Part shown: positions 50,543-59,068 of the stretch, in pieces | How positions within the stretch are numbered: position 1 is the first letter of the stretch | Layout of the letters: each line of letters starts with the position of its first letter | NCBI GenBank assembly: GCA_963739995.1 | Contig: CAVUCH010000019.1 | Coordinates: 155,372 to 219,371, forward strand | Reading direction: 5' to 3' | DNA from: CAVUCH01 sp963739995 | Lineage (GTDB): Bacteria; Acidobacteriota; Vicinamibacteria; Vicinamibacterales; JAENWD01 | Length of the DNA: 64,000 bases | Notes under the pieces: generated by a model | What the model saw: the letters and a program-made list of their open reading frames with translations, nothing else | Database searches by the model: none | Told to the model about the DNA's origin: nothing | Made by a program: the position numbers and the translations under genes

Positions 50543-51435
50543 ATGTCCAGCCACGTCCTGATTTCAGACTGCCGTACGGCAGCGCTTGTCGCGGTCTCAG
50601 CGGCGCCAGCCTTTCGTTCACAACGTGCCCAGTGGCGGCGCAACAGCCCGTGCCGCAGCAGCTCGTCGCGTCGCTTCGCGTCGTCGACAAGAAGGGAGCC
50701 CCATTCACCGATCTCGCCCCGAACGAATTCGACGTGAAGGAAAACGGGCAGAGCCGGACGATTATCCGCGCTGAGCTCGACACGCGGCCCTTGTCGGTGG
50801 CGCTCGTTCTCGACAGCAATGGCACGCTGAGCACCGCGTTCATGCAAAACGTGGTTCCGGCGGCAGTGGCGGTGCTGAACGCGCTGCCCCAGGGCACGGT
50901 TCTCGATGTCTGGTCAACCGGTGATCGGCCGACACACGTGGTGACCGCGCAATCGGACCGGGCCGCGGTGGAAGCAGCGGTCAAGCGCATTGCGGCTTCC
51001 GGGACCAACATGCTGCTCGATACGATTGCGGCGGCCTCACAGGCGCTGCCGTCGGGTGAGGATCGTCGGACAGCGGTGATCGTTCTGACCTCTGGCAGCA
51101 TCGGCGACAACGCGGGGCGCGGGGTCCAGGAAGCATTGAACGCAACGTCGATGCGTCCGACCTTCGTCAGCATTGAGATGATCCTCGGCGAGCGGGACGG
51201 ACGCGTCGGAACGGAACTCACCTACCTCGCGGAGCACACAGCCGGGTCGTACGAGACGGTGCTCTCGGCCACCGCGGTCGTCACGAAGGCGCCAGGCCTC
51301 GTCGCGATCCTGAATTCGCGCTACCGCGTGGCATGGCAGCCGCAGAGCGATCCGCGCGCGACGAAGTTCGAGTTCAAGACGAACCGAAAGGGCGCGAAGG
51401 TCGTCTGGTCGCAGCAGCTGACGACGGCGTGGTAG
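50543..51435 (+). CDS. VWA-domain secreted protein (acidobacterial VWFA-related), frameshift in signal peptide
   Basis: A ~297-residue exported von Willebrand factor A-like protein. The mature part opens QQLVASLRVVDKKGAPFTDL, then FDVKENGQSRTI, the fixed preface of this family. The VWA core follows with SVALVLDSNGTLS (a degenerate MIDAS, DxN in place of DxSxS), AVIVLTSGSIGDN and a C-terminal strand segment YRVAWQPQSDP. The signal peptide starts at ATG 50543 (MSSHVLISDCRTAALVAV), but one missing base near 50599 puts it out of frame with the rest. The readable main frame runs from about 50600. Confidence 0.8.
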
Positions 51436-51568
51436 CGGTTCAGCGACAAGTCGCCTTCCATCCTTGCGACGATCATCACCGCTGCAAATAGGTTTCGATG
51501 AACGTCGTGCATCTGAACGTCAGACCGCGTCGCGCGTCGTCCAGGCACGCACCGACCGGGCGGACTTG

Positions 51569-51759
51569 ATGCCGCAGCGGGTCTGGGCGCTGCACAAGGG
51601 CGGACATGCAGCCGCTGTGCAGGCGTGGGAGCGGAGATCGTGCTCACTGTGGACGGGGAGCTGCACAAGACACGGCTGTTCTGGTCGCACGAGCAGGCGG
51701 AGCTGGCCGGCGCGATTGCGGACACGCGCGCGATGTTCGAGGGAATGGGATGGGCTTGA
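51569..51759 (+). pseudogene. Small hypothetical protein, one frameshift
   Basis: Repairing one base near 51629 gives a ~63-residue protein: MPQRVWALHKGGHAAAVQA, then GVGAEIVLTVDGELHKTRLF, WSHEQAELAGAIADTRAMFE, ending GMGWA. The amphipathic pattern and Glu-rich helix read as coding, although neither frame alone is long enough to be called. No function assigned. Confidence 0.5.
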
Positions 51760-51853
51760 TGCGGGCTCTGGCTGTCCCGCCCCTTGGCACCGAGGGCGGC
51801 GGCTGGCAGCTTGTCGAAGGCGTGGAGACGTGATGAGGCTATGGCAATGAGTC

Positions 51854-52130
51854 TTACGGTCGCGGCGTCAGGCCGGCGTCCCTGCGAACCAGTTCCGTGA
51901 GTTCCCGCAAGGTCCTCCTCTCGAAGTACTCACCGATATAAGGCGTGCGGCCTGCTCCTTCTTGAGCAGCTCCCCGAGTTCACCGGCACCTTCGTCGCCG
52001 GACTCGAACGAAACTCCACAGGCACACTCTTTCCCTTCTCGTTCAGCACCCACTCGCCTGTGCCCACCGTTCTCCCTATCCAGTCATCGATCCATCGCAA
52101 GGTATCCGCCACCGCTTTCAAGCTGCACAT
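51854..52130 (-). pseudogene. Small hypothetical protein, two frameshifts
   Basis: On the minus strand three short frames join into a ~90-residue protein: MCSLKAVADTLRWIDDWIGR, WVLNEKGKSVPVE, then VSFESGDEGAGELGELLKKE, then YIGEYFERRTLRELTELVRR with DAGLTPRP and a TAA at 51854. The breaks are near 52010 and 51950. The continuous helical pattern across the joins supports a real but broken gene. It is convergent with the small broken gene at 51569. Confidence 0.5.
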
Positions 52131-52140
52131 AACATACACT

Positions 52141-52863
52141 TCAGGCCTGATTGACGCTGACGTCGATGTCGGCGACCACCGGAAAGTGATCCGAGGCCAG
52201 GCGTGACGCCGGCGTGGTGTGGGTGAAGAGGCCTCGCAGCGCACGGATGGGATTCACCCAGATACGATCGACCGCCACGATCGGCCAGAACACCGGAAAC
52301 GATGCCGGACGAGGCGGGCGTCCGAGACGATCGTCGAGGACGTGCACGACCGATCGGCCGGGCAGCCAGTCGTTGAAATCGCCGAGTACCACCACGAGGG
52401 TATGGCGGACCGATTCGAGATACTCCAGAATCTGGCGCACCTGAAAACGCCGTTCATGGACCCGCAGGCCGAGATGGGCGGCGAGCACATGGACGACGGT
52501 GCCGCGGACCTCGACGGTCGCCGCCAGCGCCCCGCGTGGTTCGCGGCGCTCCATCGACAGATCGATGCGCTGCACGTCGACGACGCGATGCCTGGTGAAC
52601 AGCGCGTTGCCGAAGCATTCCGTCACGGTGTGACGGGTCGGCCCCAGCACACACTCGTACCGATCCAGCATCGTCAGTGTCACCGGCATGCGGGATTCGA
52701 TCGCGACGCTGGCGGGGTAGGTGAATTCCTGCAACGCGATGATGTCTGCTTCCAGTTCGGCGACGACGCAGGCGACGCGATCGGGATCGTGGCGTCCGTC
52801 GGTGCCGACGCACGCGTGGACGTTGTAGGTGGCGACGCGAAGGTTCGGCGGCGGCGATTTCAT
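52141..52863 (-). CDS. Endonuclease/exonuclease/phosphatase (EEP) family protein
   Basis: A 240-residue metal-dependent phosphohydrolase of the EEP fold. The motifs are LRVATYNVHA (N8-type Asn), IIALQEFT (metal Glu), VVVLGDFNDW (Asp/Asn pair) and SRLASDHFPVVADI (catalytic Asp-His near the end). It is predicted to cleave phosphodiesters in nucleic acid or lipid. It is the last gene of a three-gene operon. Its ATG overlaps the stop of the PLD-VTT gene by one base (TGATG). With a phospholipase D neighbour, lipid headgroup processing is as likely as DNA cleavage. Confidence 0.88.
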   Translation of the reverse strand: MKSPPPNLRVATYNVHACVGTDGRHDPDRVACVVAELEADIIALQEFTYPASVAIESRMPVTLTMLDRYECVLGPTRHTVTECFGNALFTRHRVVDVQRIDLSMERREPRGALAATVEVRGTVVHVLAAHLGLRVHERRFQVRQILEYLESVRHTLVVVLGDFNDWLPGRSVVHVLDDRLGRPPRPASFPVFWPIVAVDRIWVNPIRALRGLFTHTTPASRLASDHFPVVADIDVSVNQA

Positions 52864-55055
52864 CACCCGAACTCCGCGCGGTCCCGATGCCTGGCGACCG
52901 AGGGTGCGAACTGGCGAATCAGCAGCAGCGTGCGGATAGCGTTCGCGAGAACGATGAGCAGCACGGCCACGGTAATCGTGGTGAGCGCGTTCGACAGCGA
53001 CGGATCGAGCAGCGCGTCGCGGAACACACTCCCAAAGGCGCTCAACGCCACGATCGCCGGGACCATGCCGATGATCGTGCCGGCCATGTACGCCGTGAAC
53101 GGGACGCGGCCCGCACCGCACAGCAGATGAACCGCACCGGTGCTGGCCACGCTCGACAGGCGCAGCACGAGCACGCCGATCACATCGCGGGCGCCGAGCT
53201 GGCGCACCGATCGATACGATCGCCGGCTGACCCAGTGCGCCACACCAGAAGCGCCGATCGCGCGGCCGGCCACGTAGCCGATCACCGCCAGCGCCAGCGA
53301 GCCGATGGCCGCCACGAGTCCGCCGCTCACCGCGCCGAACGCCACGGCGGCCGCAATGGTCAGCAATTCCAGCGGGACGAGCAACAGCCCCGCCATCACA
53401 AACGCCGTTGTGCCGATCCAGAGCGCTGATGGCAGACGCGCTGTGCCGTGCAGCGCTTCCCGGACCGACTGGAATTCCGGTCGCGTGTTGATCGCGGCGG
53501 ATGTCACCAGCGCGGCGAGGAGCGCGATCGCGGGCAGGATCCACAGACGCAGCGGAGTGCTTCCGCCGGTTGCGTCGACTGGCGGCACCATTTGCGTCAG
53601 CGTCGGGCCAAAGCCAAGTGGCTCGCCGGGATCGATGGTAGCTCGAAGGACCGTCGACGGTTCGGCGACCTGATCGGTCACCGGTTCGATTGGGAGTAGC
53701 GTGCGATCGGCACCTCGATGCGCATCGATCAGCGCGCACAGCGATCCGCTGCGTTCGATCTCCAGCGACACAGCATCCACGGCAAGGCCCAGATGCTCGG
53801 CGACCAGCCGATCGCGAATGCGCCGTATACCGGCACGCACCTGCGCATCGTCGCCCGCCTCCACCGCAAGATCGCACTCGCTGTCCATGCCCATCGAACG
53901 TCGTGCGAAGTTGGCTGAACCAATCCGCACCAGCGCGTCGTCCACGATCATCACTTTCGAATGCACGAAGGTCGGAACGTCATGCGCTTGCGAGGCGATT
54001 GGATAGACCAGCCGCAGCCGACCGGAGGTGTCGGCGTCCGTCAATCGCCGGAAGGCAACATCGCGAAAGGCACCCATCGACTGCCGCTCGAGCCAGCCGT
54101 GGCATTCTTTCGGCACCACGATCACGACTTCGGGGCCATCGGGCTCGGTCAGCCGCGCGGCCAGTGCGCCGGCGAGCGTGTTGTCGGTAAAGTACTGGTT
54201 TTCGATGTAGATCAGCCGCTTCGCGCGCACGATTGAATCGTGAAACAATGCCTCGCATTCCCTGATCGCCGGCTGCCCGTCCGAGGCCGGCATCGTGCGC
54301 GAGATCGCGACGTCGACGCCGGTCAGATCGGGCGCGATGTCCGATGGCCACAGATCGTCGGTCGCCGTGCCGATCGGCGGTAGGTGGTCATATCCGATTG
54401 TCCGCCAGCGATCACGCGAGAGCACGCCGAGACTGGTCGCGGCCGGTCCACTCACCATGGCCTGAACTTCGTGGTACGGGCCGTACGTCAGGCCCATGAT
54501 GGTCTTTCGCGCCGGCTCTTCGAGCCGGTGGTCGCTCGTGTCCCAACGGTGTCCCGTCAGATCGATGCCGCCGCAAAAGGCCAGCTGATCGTCAACCACC
54601 ACGATCTTCTGGTGATGGCTGGCGCCTACTGGATGGTGATCATCGAATCCGAAGCGGACGCGGCGTGGCATACGCCATCGCAACCGCCACCGTGTCAGCG
54701 GTTCACGCTCGAGCGTGTACAGCGAACCGTAATCCCAGATCAAGATGTAGATACGCAGGTGCGGACGCCGCTTCGCGATGAAGGCGATCAGCGCATCGAG
54801 CCGCGTCGGCGTGTCGGCACCGCTGAGCCCGGGGGCGAGGTCGATGGTCGACGCGATATCCCAACCGAGGATGAACACCGTGTTGCGCGCCTCGAGCAGC
54901 GCCCGTCTCACCAGCTGAAAATAGCGAGCCGCATCCTGGATACAGTAAAAGCGGTCCGCGCGGTCGAGCCGCCAGCAGTTCCGTCTGGCTTGGATGATCG
55001 TGCCCTCAGGACATGTGCTCGGGACGTACCCGGCAAGTTGCGTGACACCACTCAT
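52863..55055 (-). CDS. Phospholipase D-like protein fused to a VTT (TVP38/TMEM64) domain
   Basis: A 730-residue membrane protein. The N-terminal ~470 residues are a two-motif PLD enzyme: SHHQKIVVVDD near 165 and VHSKVMIVDD near 370, both HxK(x)4D with a following Gly-Ser/Asn context. After a linker, residues ~520-730 form a multi-helix VTT/DedA-like domain (LLLVPLELLTIAAAVAFGAV). It probably acts on phospholipids at the inner membrane, resembling cardiolipin synthase-type enzymes. The ATG at 55055 overlaps the stop of the preceding VTT gene (ATGA) and its stop overlaps the EEP gene. Confidence 0.92.
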   Translation of the reverse strand: MSGVTQLAGYVPSTCPEGTIIQARRNCWRLDRADRFYCIQDAARYFQLVRRALLEARNTVFILGWDIASTIDLAPGLSGADTPTRLDALIAFIAKRRPHLRIYILIWDYGSLYTLEREPLTRWRLRWRMPRRVRFGFDDHHPVGASHHQKIVVVDDQLAFCGGIDLTGHRWDTSDHRLEEPARKTIMGLTYGPYHEVQAMVSGPAATSLGVLSRDRWRTIGYDHLPPIGTATDDLWPSDIAPDLTGVDVAISRTMPASDGQPAIRECEALFHDSIVRAKRLIYIENQYFTDNTLAGALAARLTEPDGPEVVIVVPKECHGWLERQSMGAFRDVAFRRLTDADTSGRLRLVYPIASQAHDVPTFVHSKVMIVDDALVRIGSANFARRSMGMDSECDLAVEAGDDAQVRAGIRRIRDRLVAEHLGLAVDAVSLEIERSGSLCALIDAHRGADRTLLPIEPVTDQVAEPSTVLRATIDPGEPLGFGPTLTQMVPPVDATGGSTPLRLWILPAIALLAALVTSAAINTRPEFQSVREALHGTARLPSALWIGTTAFVMAGLLLVPLELLTIAAAVAFGAVSGGLVAAIGSLALAVIGYVAGRAIGASGVAHWVSRRSYRSVRQLGARDVIGVLVLRLSSVASTGAVHLLCGAGRVPFTAYMAGTIIGMVPAIVALSAFGSVFRDALLDPSLSNALTTITVAVLLIVLANAIRTLLLIRQFAPSVARHRDRAEFG

Positions 55056-55714
55056 TCGGCGGACCTCGCACGACGCAGGGCGCGGTTGATGAACCACGCC
55101 ACCGTCAACGGCACGCCGACAACCACCGCTGCGGTGAGCGCCGTGCCCGGCGAGGGATTGCGCAGCCCCTGCGTGAGCTGAGAGCCGAAGCCGGCGAGCG
55201 CGATGACAATGGCGCCCATTCCGAGCACGGTGCCGAGGAGGAAATCCCGATAACGTACCGTCGAGGCGCCGATCACGATATTGGCGAGCATGAATGGCGC
55301 CGGCACCTTGCGCACGAAGAAGACGGCGAGCGTGCCGTTCCGCTTCAGCGCGCGTGTCACGGTTGTGACCCGCTCACCGCCTAGCCGCGCGACACGATCG
55401 AGGCCCAACCAGCGGCCGATGCCGAAGCCGATCGAGGCACTCGCCAGGCATCCGGCCATCGCATAGATCGGTCCGAGCACGGGGCCGAACGCAATGCCGG
55501 TAAGCGTGATCAACAGCAACACGGGCGCGAGGCCGAGCGCGATGAACGCGAGCATGACGATCGGCAGGGCGTACCAGGCATGGCGGTGCGGTTCCGTCCA
55601 CGCGGAAATCTCGTCGGGGGCCAACGCCGCGTCTGGTATCCATCTCCACGCCACCAGCACCAGGCCACAAATAGTGAGCACTGCGGCGACACGAAGCCAC
55701 ACAAGCTGATCCAT
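55052..55714 (-). CDS. TVP38/TMEM64 (VTT) family membrane protein
   Basis: A 220-residue inner-membrane protein with about six hydrophobic segments (first at 7-26) and the VTT signature region: APVLLLITLTGIAFGPVLGP, then a re-entrant loop and RKVPAPFMLANIVIGAS. Members move or flip lipids or small solutes; the bacterial ones are mostly uncharacterised. It is the first gene of the overlapping operon with the PLD-VTT fusion and the EEP phosphohydrolase, so the three probably form one lipid-modifying unit. Confidence 0.88.
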   Translation of the reverse strand: MDQLVWLRVAAVLTICGLVLVAWRWIPDAALAPDEISAWTEPHRHAWYALPIVMLAFIALGLAPVLLLITLTGIAFGPVLGPIYAMAGCLASASIGFGIGRWLGLDRVARLGGERVTTVTRALKRNGTLAVFFVRKVPAPFMLANIVIGASTVRYRDFLLGTVLGMGAIVIALAGFGSQLTQGLRNPSPGTALTAAVVVGVPLTVAWFINRALRRARSAE

Positions 55715-55843
55715 GTCCCATTCCTTATGCTTGTGCTGAGCAAGAAAAATGCCTGCTGATGAGATCTGGGCTGGGCTGATGACGCTTTATGACAAGGACG
55801 AGATGGGAAGAGGAAGGTGTCGATCGGCCTCGGCGTCGCGGCG

Positions 55844-56640
55844 TCAACGGCCCGCTTGTCTTGCCGGGTTCCTCTTCGGCGTGAGGTCAAGGGTAGCCAT
55901 CGTGCGCAGGCACTTCTGGCACGAGGAGCAGTTGCCCGCGGCAAAGTCGTTGAAGCAGACATGGAGGGACGAAAGTGCCGCGTCCGACGCTGCGACGCGG
56001 GCCGTCCGGTCCAGCCGACCGAAAGCGGCACCGTCGTGCACGACGTCAAGGGCAGCTGAAGAAAACAGCGGATCGGTGAGCGGGTGTGAGCCCCAGGGGT
56101 GCAGGTGCGCGTAGGGGGAAGATGCCGGGATGATGTAGGTGCCCACATGCGCGTCCATCAGGTGCGCCAGCGCCGCCAGAAGGCAGCCGTGTGCGAACTT
56201 GTTCATCAGCTCGTTGATCGAGTACGGCGTGGGCGGGTTCTTCCCAAAGCGCACGTTCGTCACAATCGGTACGTGCCGCTTGCCAAAAACGGCTGCCACA
56301 CGGGCCAGAACCTCGCACATCGGCGCCACGTCGTCCATGGCCGTGTTGAACCCCGCGACGCTGACGAGATGGGTGATGCGGTGCCGGTGCCGCAACAGCG
56401 AGAAGAAGCTATCGACCCCACCCGAGAACGACGCGAGCGTGCCCGGACTCCGGCACGACGCATTTCCTACGCGTGTCGGCGCATCTATGTGGACGCACGC
56501 GAGCTCCGGTACCGGCTCTGCCAAACCTGTTGGACGCCTGTGAGAATCTCGCCACGCTGCGCGTTCAAGTGGCCGTATCAATCATCGCGAAGGGTCTCGA
56601 GACCAGCGGCGACACCGCGTGGACTGGCTGCGAGCGGAGC
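55844..56640 (-). pseudogene. PP-loop ATPase-like (asparagine synthase/ExsB-like) gene, broken
   Basis: The central frame reads LASFSGGVDSFFSLLRHRHR (PP-loop), VAGFNTAMDDVA, PWGSHPLTDPLFSSAALDVV and a zinc-like AAGNCSSCQKCLRTMATL. These are the blocks of an uncharacterised PP-loop family. The 5' part lies in another frame (GEILTGVQQVWQSRY) and joins if one C is restored near 56510. An in-frame TGA lies upstream of that, near 56578. The C terminus after CLRTM also departs from the family. No intact protein is likely. Confidence 0.65.
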
Positions 56641-56702
56641 GCTCGCCGTCGTCACCTGGTTCAGGTCGTGCCCGTGTACACTTAAAGGCCGTCACTGGTC
56701 TC

Positions 56703-57593
56703 ATGCCGAGAAGCCCCTGGCGATGGCCCTCGTCGGCTCAACAGTCTGACCGGACCGACGCGCCCGAGCCATCGGCCCGGCGCGTCCGGCGCGTCGTGAC
56801 ACAGTCCGGACTGCACGCGTTCGAAGCCGTCTACGAGCCCGTGGCCAAGCTGCCGGAGCACGGGCACGGGAGACCTTTCTTCACTTACGTGCTTGGCGGC
56901 AGCTACGTCGAGCGCGCGGGACGGCAAGAGCGCGTCTGCTCCCGCGGCACGGTCATCTTTCACGATCACGAGTCGCACACGAACGAAGTCGGGCGTGACG
57001 GCACCGCGTCGCTGAACGTGGAGCTGGATCCAGAGCTCTGGCGCGAGCTCACCGGCGGTGGCCCGAGCTTCGCCGAGATCGCCGGCCGCGTTTTCGGCGG
57101 CGACATCGAGTGGCCGGCACTGCGCGTCTGGCGCGCATTCCACCGGCCAGACTCGACCGCCGTGCTCGGCGTCGAAGAAGCATCCGTCCTTCTGTTCAGC
57201 TCCACTCGCACCGCTCACGCGCGCGGCGTCTTCGAGCCGCACGCGCGCCTCGATCGCTGTCTCGAGTATCTGCGCGCACACCCGACGACTGCGCATCGGC
57301 TTGCGGAGGTCGCTCGTGTCGCCGCCGTCCACCCAATGCACCTGGCGAAGCTCTTCAGACGCCGGTTCGGATGTTCGATGGGGGAATTCCTGCGGCGACG
57401 GCGTATCGCGTGGGCCTGCGAACGGCTCGCCATCAGCGGCGACAGCATCGCGGCCATCGCATGCGACTCCGGCTTCGCGGACCACGCGCACTTCACGCGA
57501 ACGTTTGGGCGTGTCGCCGGCTGCACGCCGCGCTGGTACCGCGAGCGCACGCAGGCAACGCGATTCCCGAGCAGGCGAATGACGGGCTTCTAG
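56703..57593 (+). CDS. AraC-family transcriptional regulator
   Basis: A 296-residue regulator. An N-terminal cupin-like sensing domain (~30-170: FFTYVLGGSYVERAGRQERV, TVIFHDHESHTNEV) is followed by two helix-turn-helix motifs at the C terminus (LAEVARVAAVHPMHLAKLFR and IAAIACDSGFADHAHFTRTF, ending GCTPRWYRE). This is the standard AraC/XylS layout. The ATG at 56703 is the nearest start before recognisable sequence. It is followed 40 bases later by a secreted esterase gene, which it may regulate. Confidence 0.92.
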   Translation: MPRSPWRWPSSAQQSDRTDAPEPSARRVRRVVTQSGLHAFEAVYEPVAKLPEHGHGRPFFTYVLGGSYVERAGRQERVCSRGTVIFHDHESHTNEVGRDGTASLNVELDPELWRELTGGGPSFAEIAGRVFGGDIEWPALRVWRAFHRPDSTAVLGVEEASVLLFSSTRTAHARGVFEPHARLDRCLEYLRAHPTTAHRLAEVARVAAVHPMHLAKLFRRRFGCSMGEFLRRRRIAWACERLAISGDSIAAIACDSGFADHAHFTRTFGRVAGCTPRWYRERTQATRFPSRRMTGF

Positions 57594-57633
57594 CGTTCAA
57601 GACAACGGGCGCCGGCCGGCATACATTCGCGTC

Positions 57634-58875
57634 ATGCTCGACCGTCACATTTTCGGATTCGCTCTGGGCCGCGCGTGCCTGGCTGCCGGCGTCCTCCTGA
57701 TGTTCGCGGCGTCCGCTGCCGCACAAGCCGCGGCGGCAGCGCCGTGGACGGAGATCGCTGTGCAGTCGAGCGCGATTGGGAGACGCACCATCCGCGTCGC
57801 AACGCCCGGCGAGTACGCGCGCGGCACCGATCGTTACGCCGTGCTCATCATGCTCGACGCCGAGGATCGTCCGATGCTGCGGCTCGCCATGGCGCAGATT
57901 TCCTATCTCAGCGCCAACGGCGACGGCGTGCCGGCGATGATCGTCGTTGGGATCGTCAACGGCCAGGATCGTATTCACGACATGACGCCAACGCCAACCG
58001 GTTCGTCGGTGGCGGCGTTCAAGACCGCCGGAGGTGCGTCCGCGTTTGCGGACTTCGTGCTGCGCGATGTTCTTCCATCTGTCCGCGCGCGCTACCGCAC
58101 GCTGCCGACAACGATCCTCGCGGGTCACTCGGCGGGCGGGCTGTTCGCGCTGGACATGGCCGCGACGCGGCCGGGCAGGTTCAACGGCGTCGTCGCAATG
58201 GACCCCGCGATCTGGTTCAACGACGGCGCGCCGGCACGGCTCTACGCCGATGCCATTGCGCGCTCGCCGGCGGGCACACGCGTCTTCGCCGGATACGGCG
58301 GGCTCGAGTCGGACATCGATGCCGCGACGACCGAGTTCTCGCGACGGCTCGAGGAGGCGAAATCCTCGACGGTGGCGTTCGCGAGCCGCCGCTACCCGGA
58401 CGATTCGCACGCCCTCGTGCCGCTTGCGGCGCTGCCGGACGGACTCCGCTTCGTCTTCGCACCGCTCTCACTTCAGCGCCTGCCGATTGCGAAGCTTGCC
58501 GAGGGCGTCGATGCCGCGGCGGTCATGGCGGCGTTGGCAACGTCAGAAGCGCAATATTCTGATGCCGCGCGCTCGCTGCATCTCCCCGAAGCGCTGCCGG
58601 AGAGTGCGCTGGAACGCGCGGCGCGCTTCGCCAGGAGCACGCTGAAGAAAGATGACCTTGCGGTTCGAATTCTCGAGCGCAACGTCGCGCTGCATCCTGG
58701 ATCCGCGCGAGCCGTTGCGAGGCTCGCCGATGGCTACGCCGCAAAAGGAGATGTTGCGGCGGCGATCGCGCAGCTGCGCCGCGCGATTGCGCTGGATCGA
58801 TCGTCGGCGACCGAGCTTCCTGCCGATGCGCGGACGAAACTGCGCGAGCTTGAGCGAAAGACGCCGCGAAGGTAG
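57634..58875 (+). CDS. Secreted alpha/beta-hydrolase (esterase D/Fes type) with C-terminal TPR-like helices
   Basis: A 413-residue exported hydrolase. A signal peptide (1-31) is followed by an esterase-D-like domain: YAVLIMLDAEDRP, then VGIVNGQDRIHDM, the nucleophile elbow AGHSAGGLFALDM (Ser in GHSAG) and a late DDSHALVP carrying the catalytic His. The last ~90 residues (AVRILERNVALHPGSARAVA onwards) resemble a TPR pair. Similar proteins hydrolyse ferri-siderophore esters or carbohydrate esters. It is co-directional with the AraC gene upstream. Confidence 0.87.
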   Translation: MLDRHIFGFALGRACLAAGVLLMFAASAAAQAAAAAPWTEIAVQSSAIGRRTIRVATPGEYARGTDRYAVLIMLDAEDRPMLRLAMAQISYLSANGDGVPAMIVVGIVNGQDRIHDMTPTPTGSSVAAFKTAGGASAFADFVLRDVLPSVRARYRTLPTTILAGHSAGGLFALDMAATRPGRFNGVVAMDPAIWFNDGAPARLYADAIARSPAGTRVFAGYGGLESDIDAATTEFSRRLEEAKSSTVAFASRRYPDDSHALVPLAALPDGLRFVFAPLSLQRLPIAKLAEGVDAAAVMAALATSEAQYSDAARSLHLPEALPESALERAARFARSTLKKDDLAVRILERNVALHPGSARAVARLADGYAAKGDVAAAIAQLRRAIALDRSSATELPADARTKLRELERKTPRR

Positions 58876-59068
58876 ATCAAACGATGGGCGATGGGCGTGC
58901 GCCCATCGCCAGAACGAACCGCGACACTTCGCGTGCGCGCGGACGATAGCTGCCCGACTCCCTAGGGCGTGACACGTCCATTGGTACGAGGTTCACACAG
59001 TGCGGAACGCGGACCGACGTCGGGCGACCGATTGAACGGTGACGATGGGTGCCGCCGCTGAGGAAACC

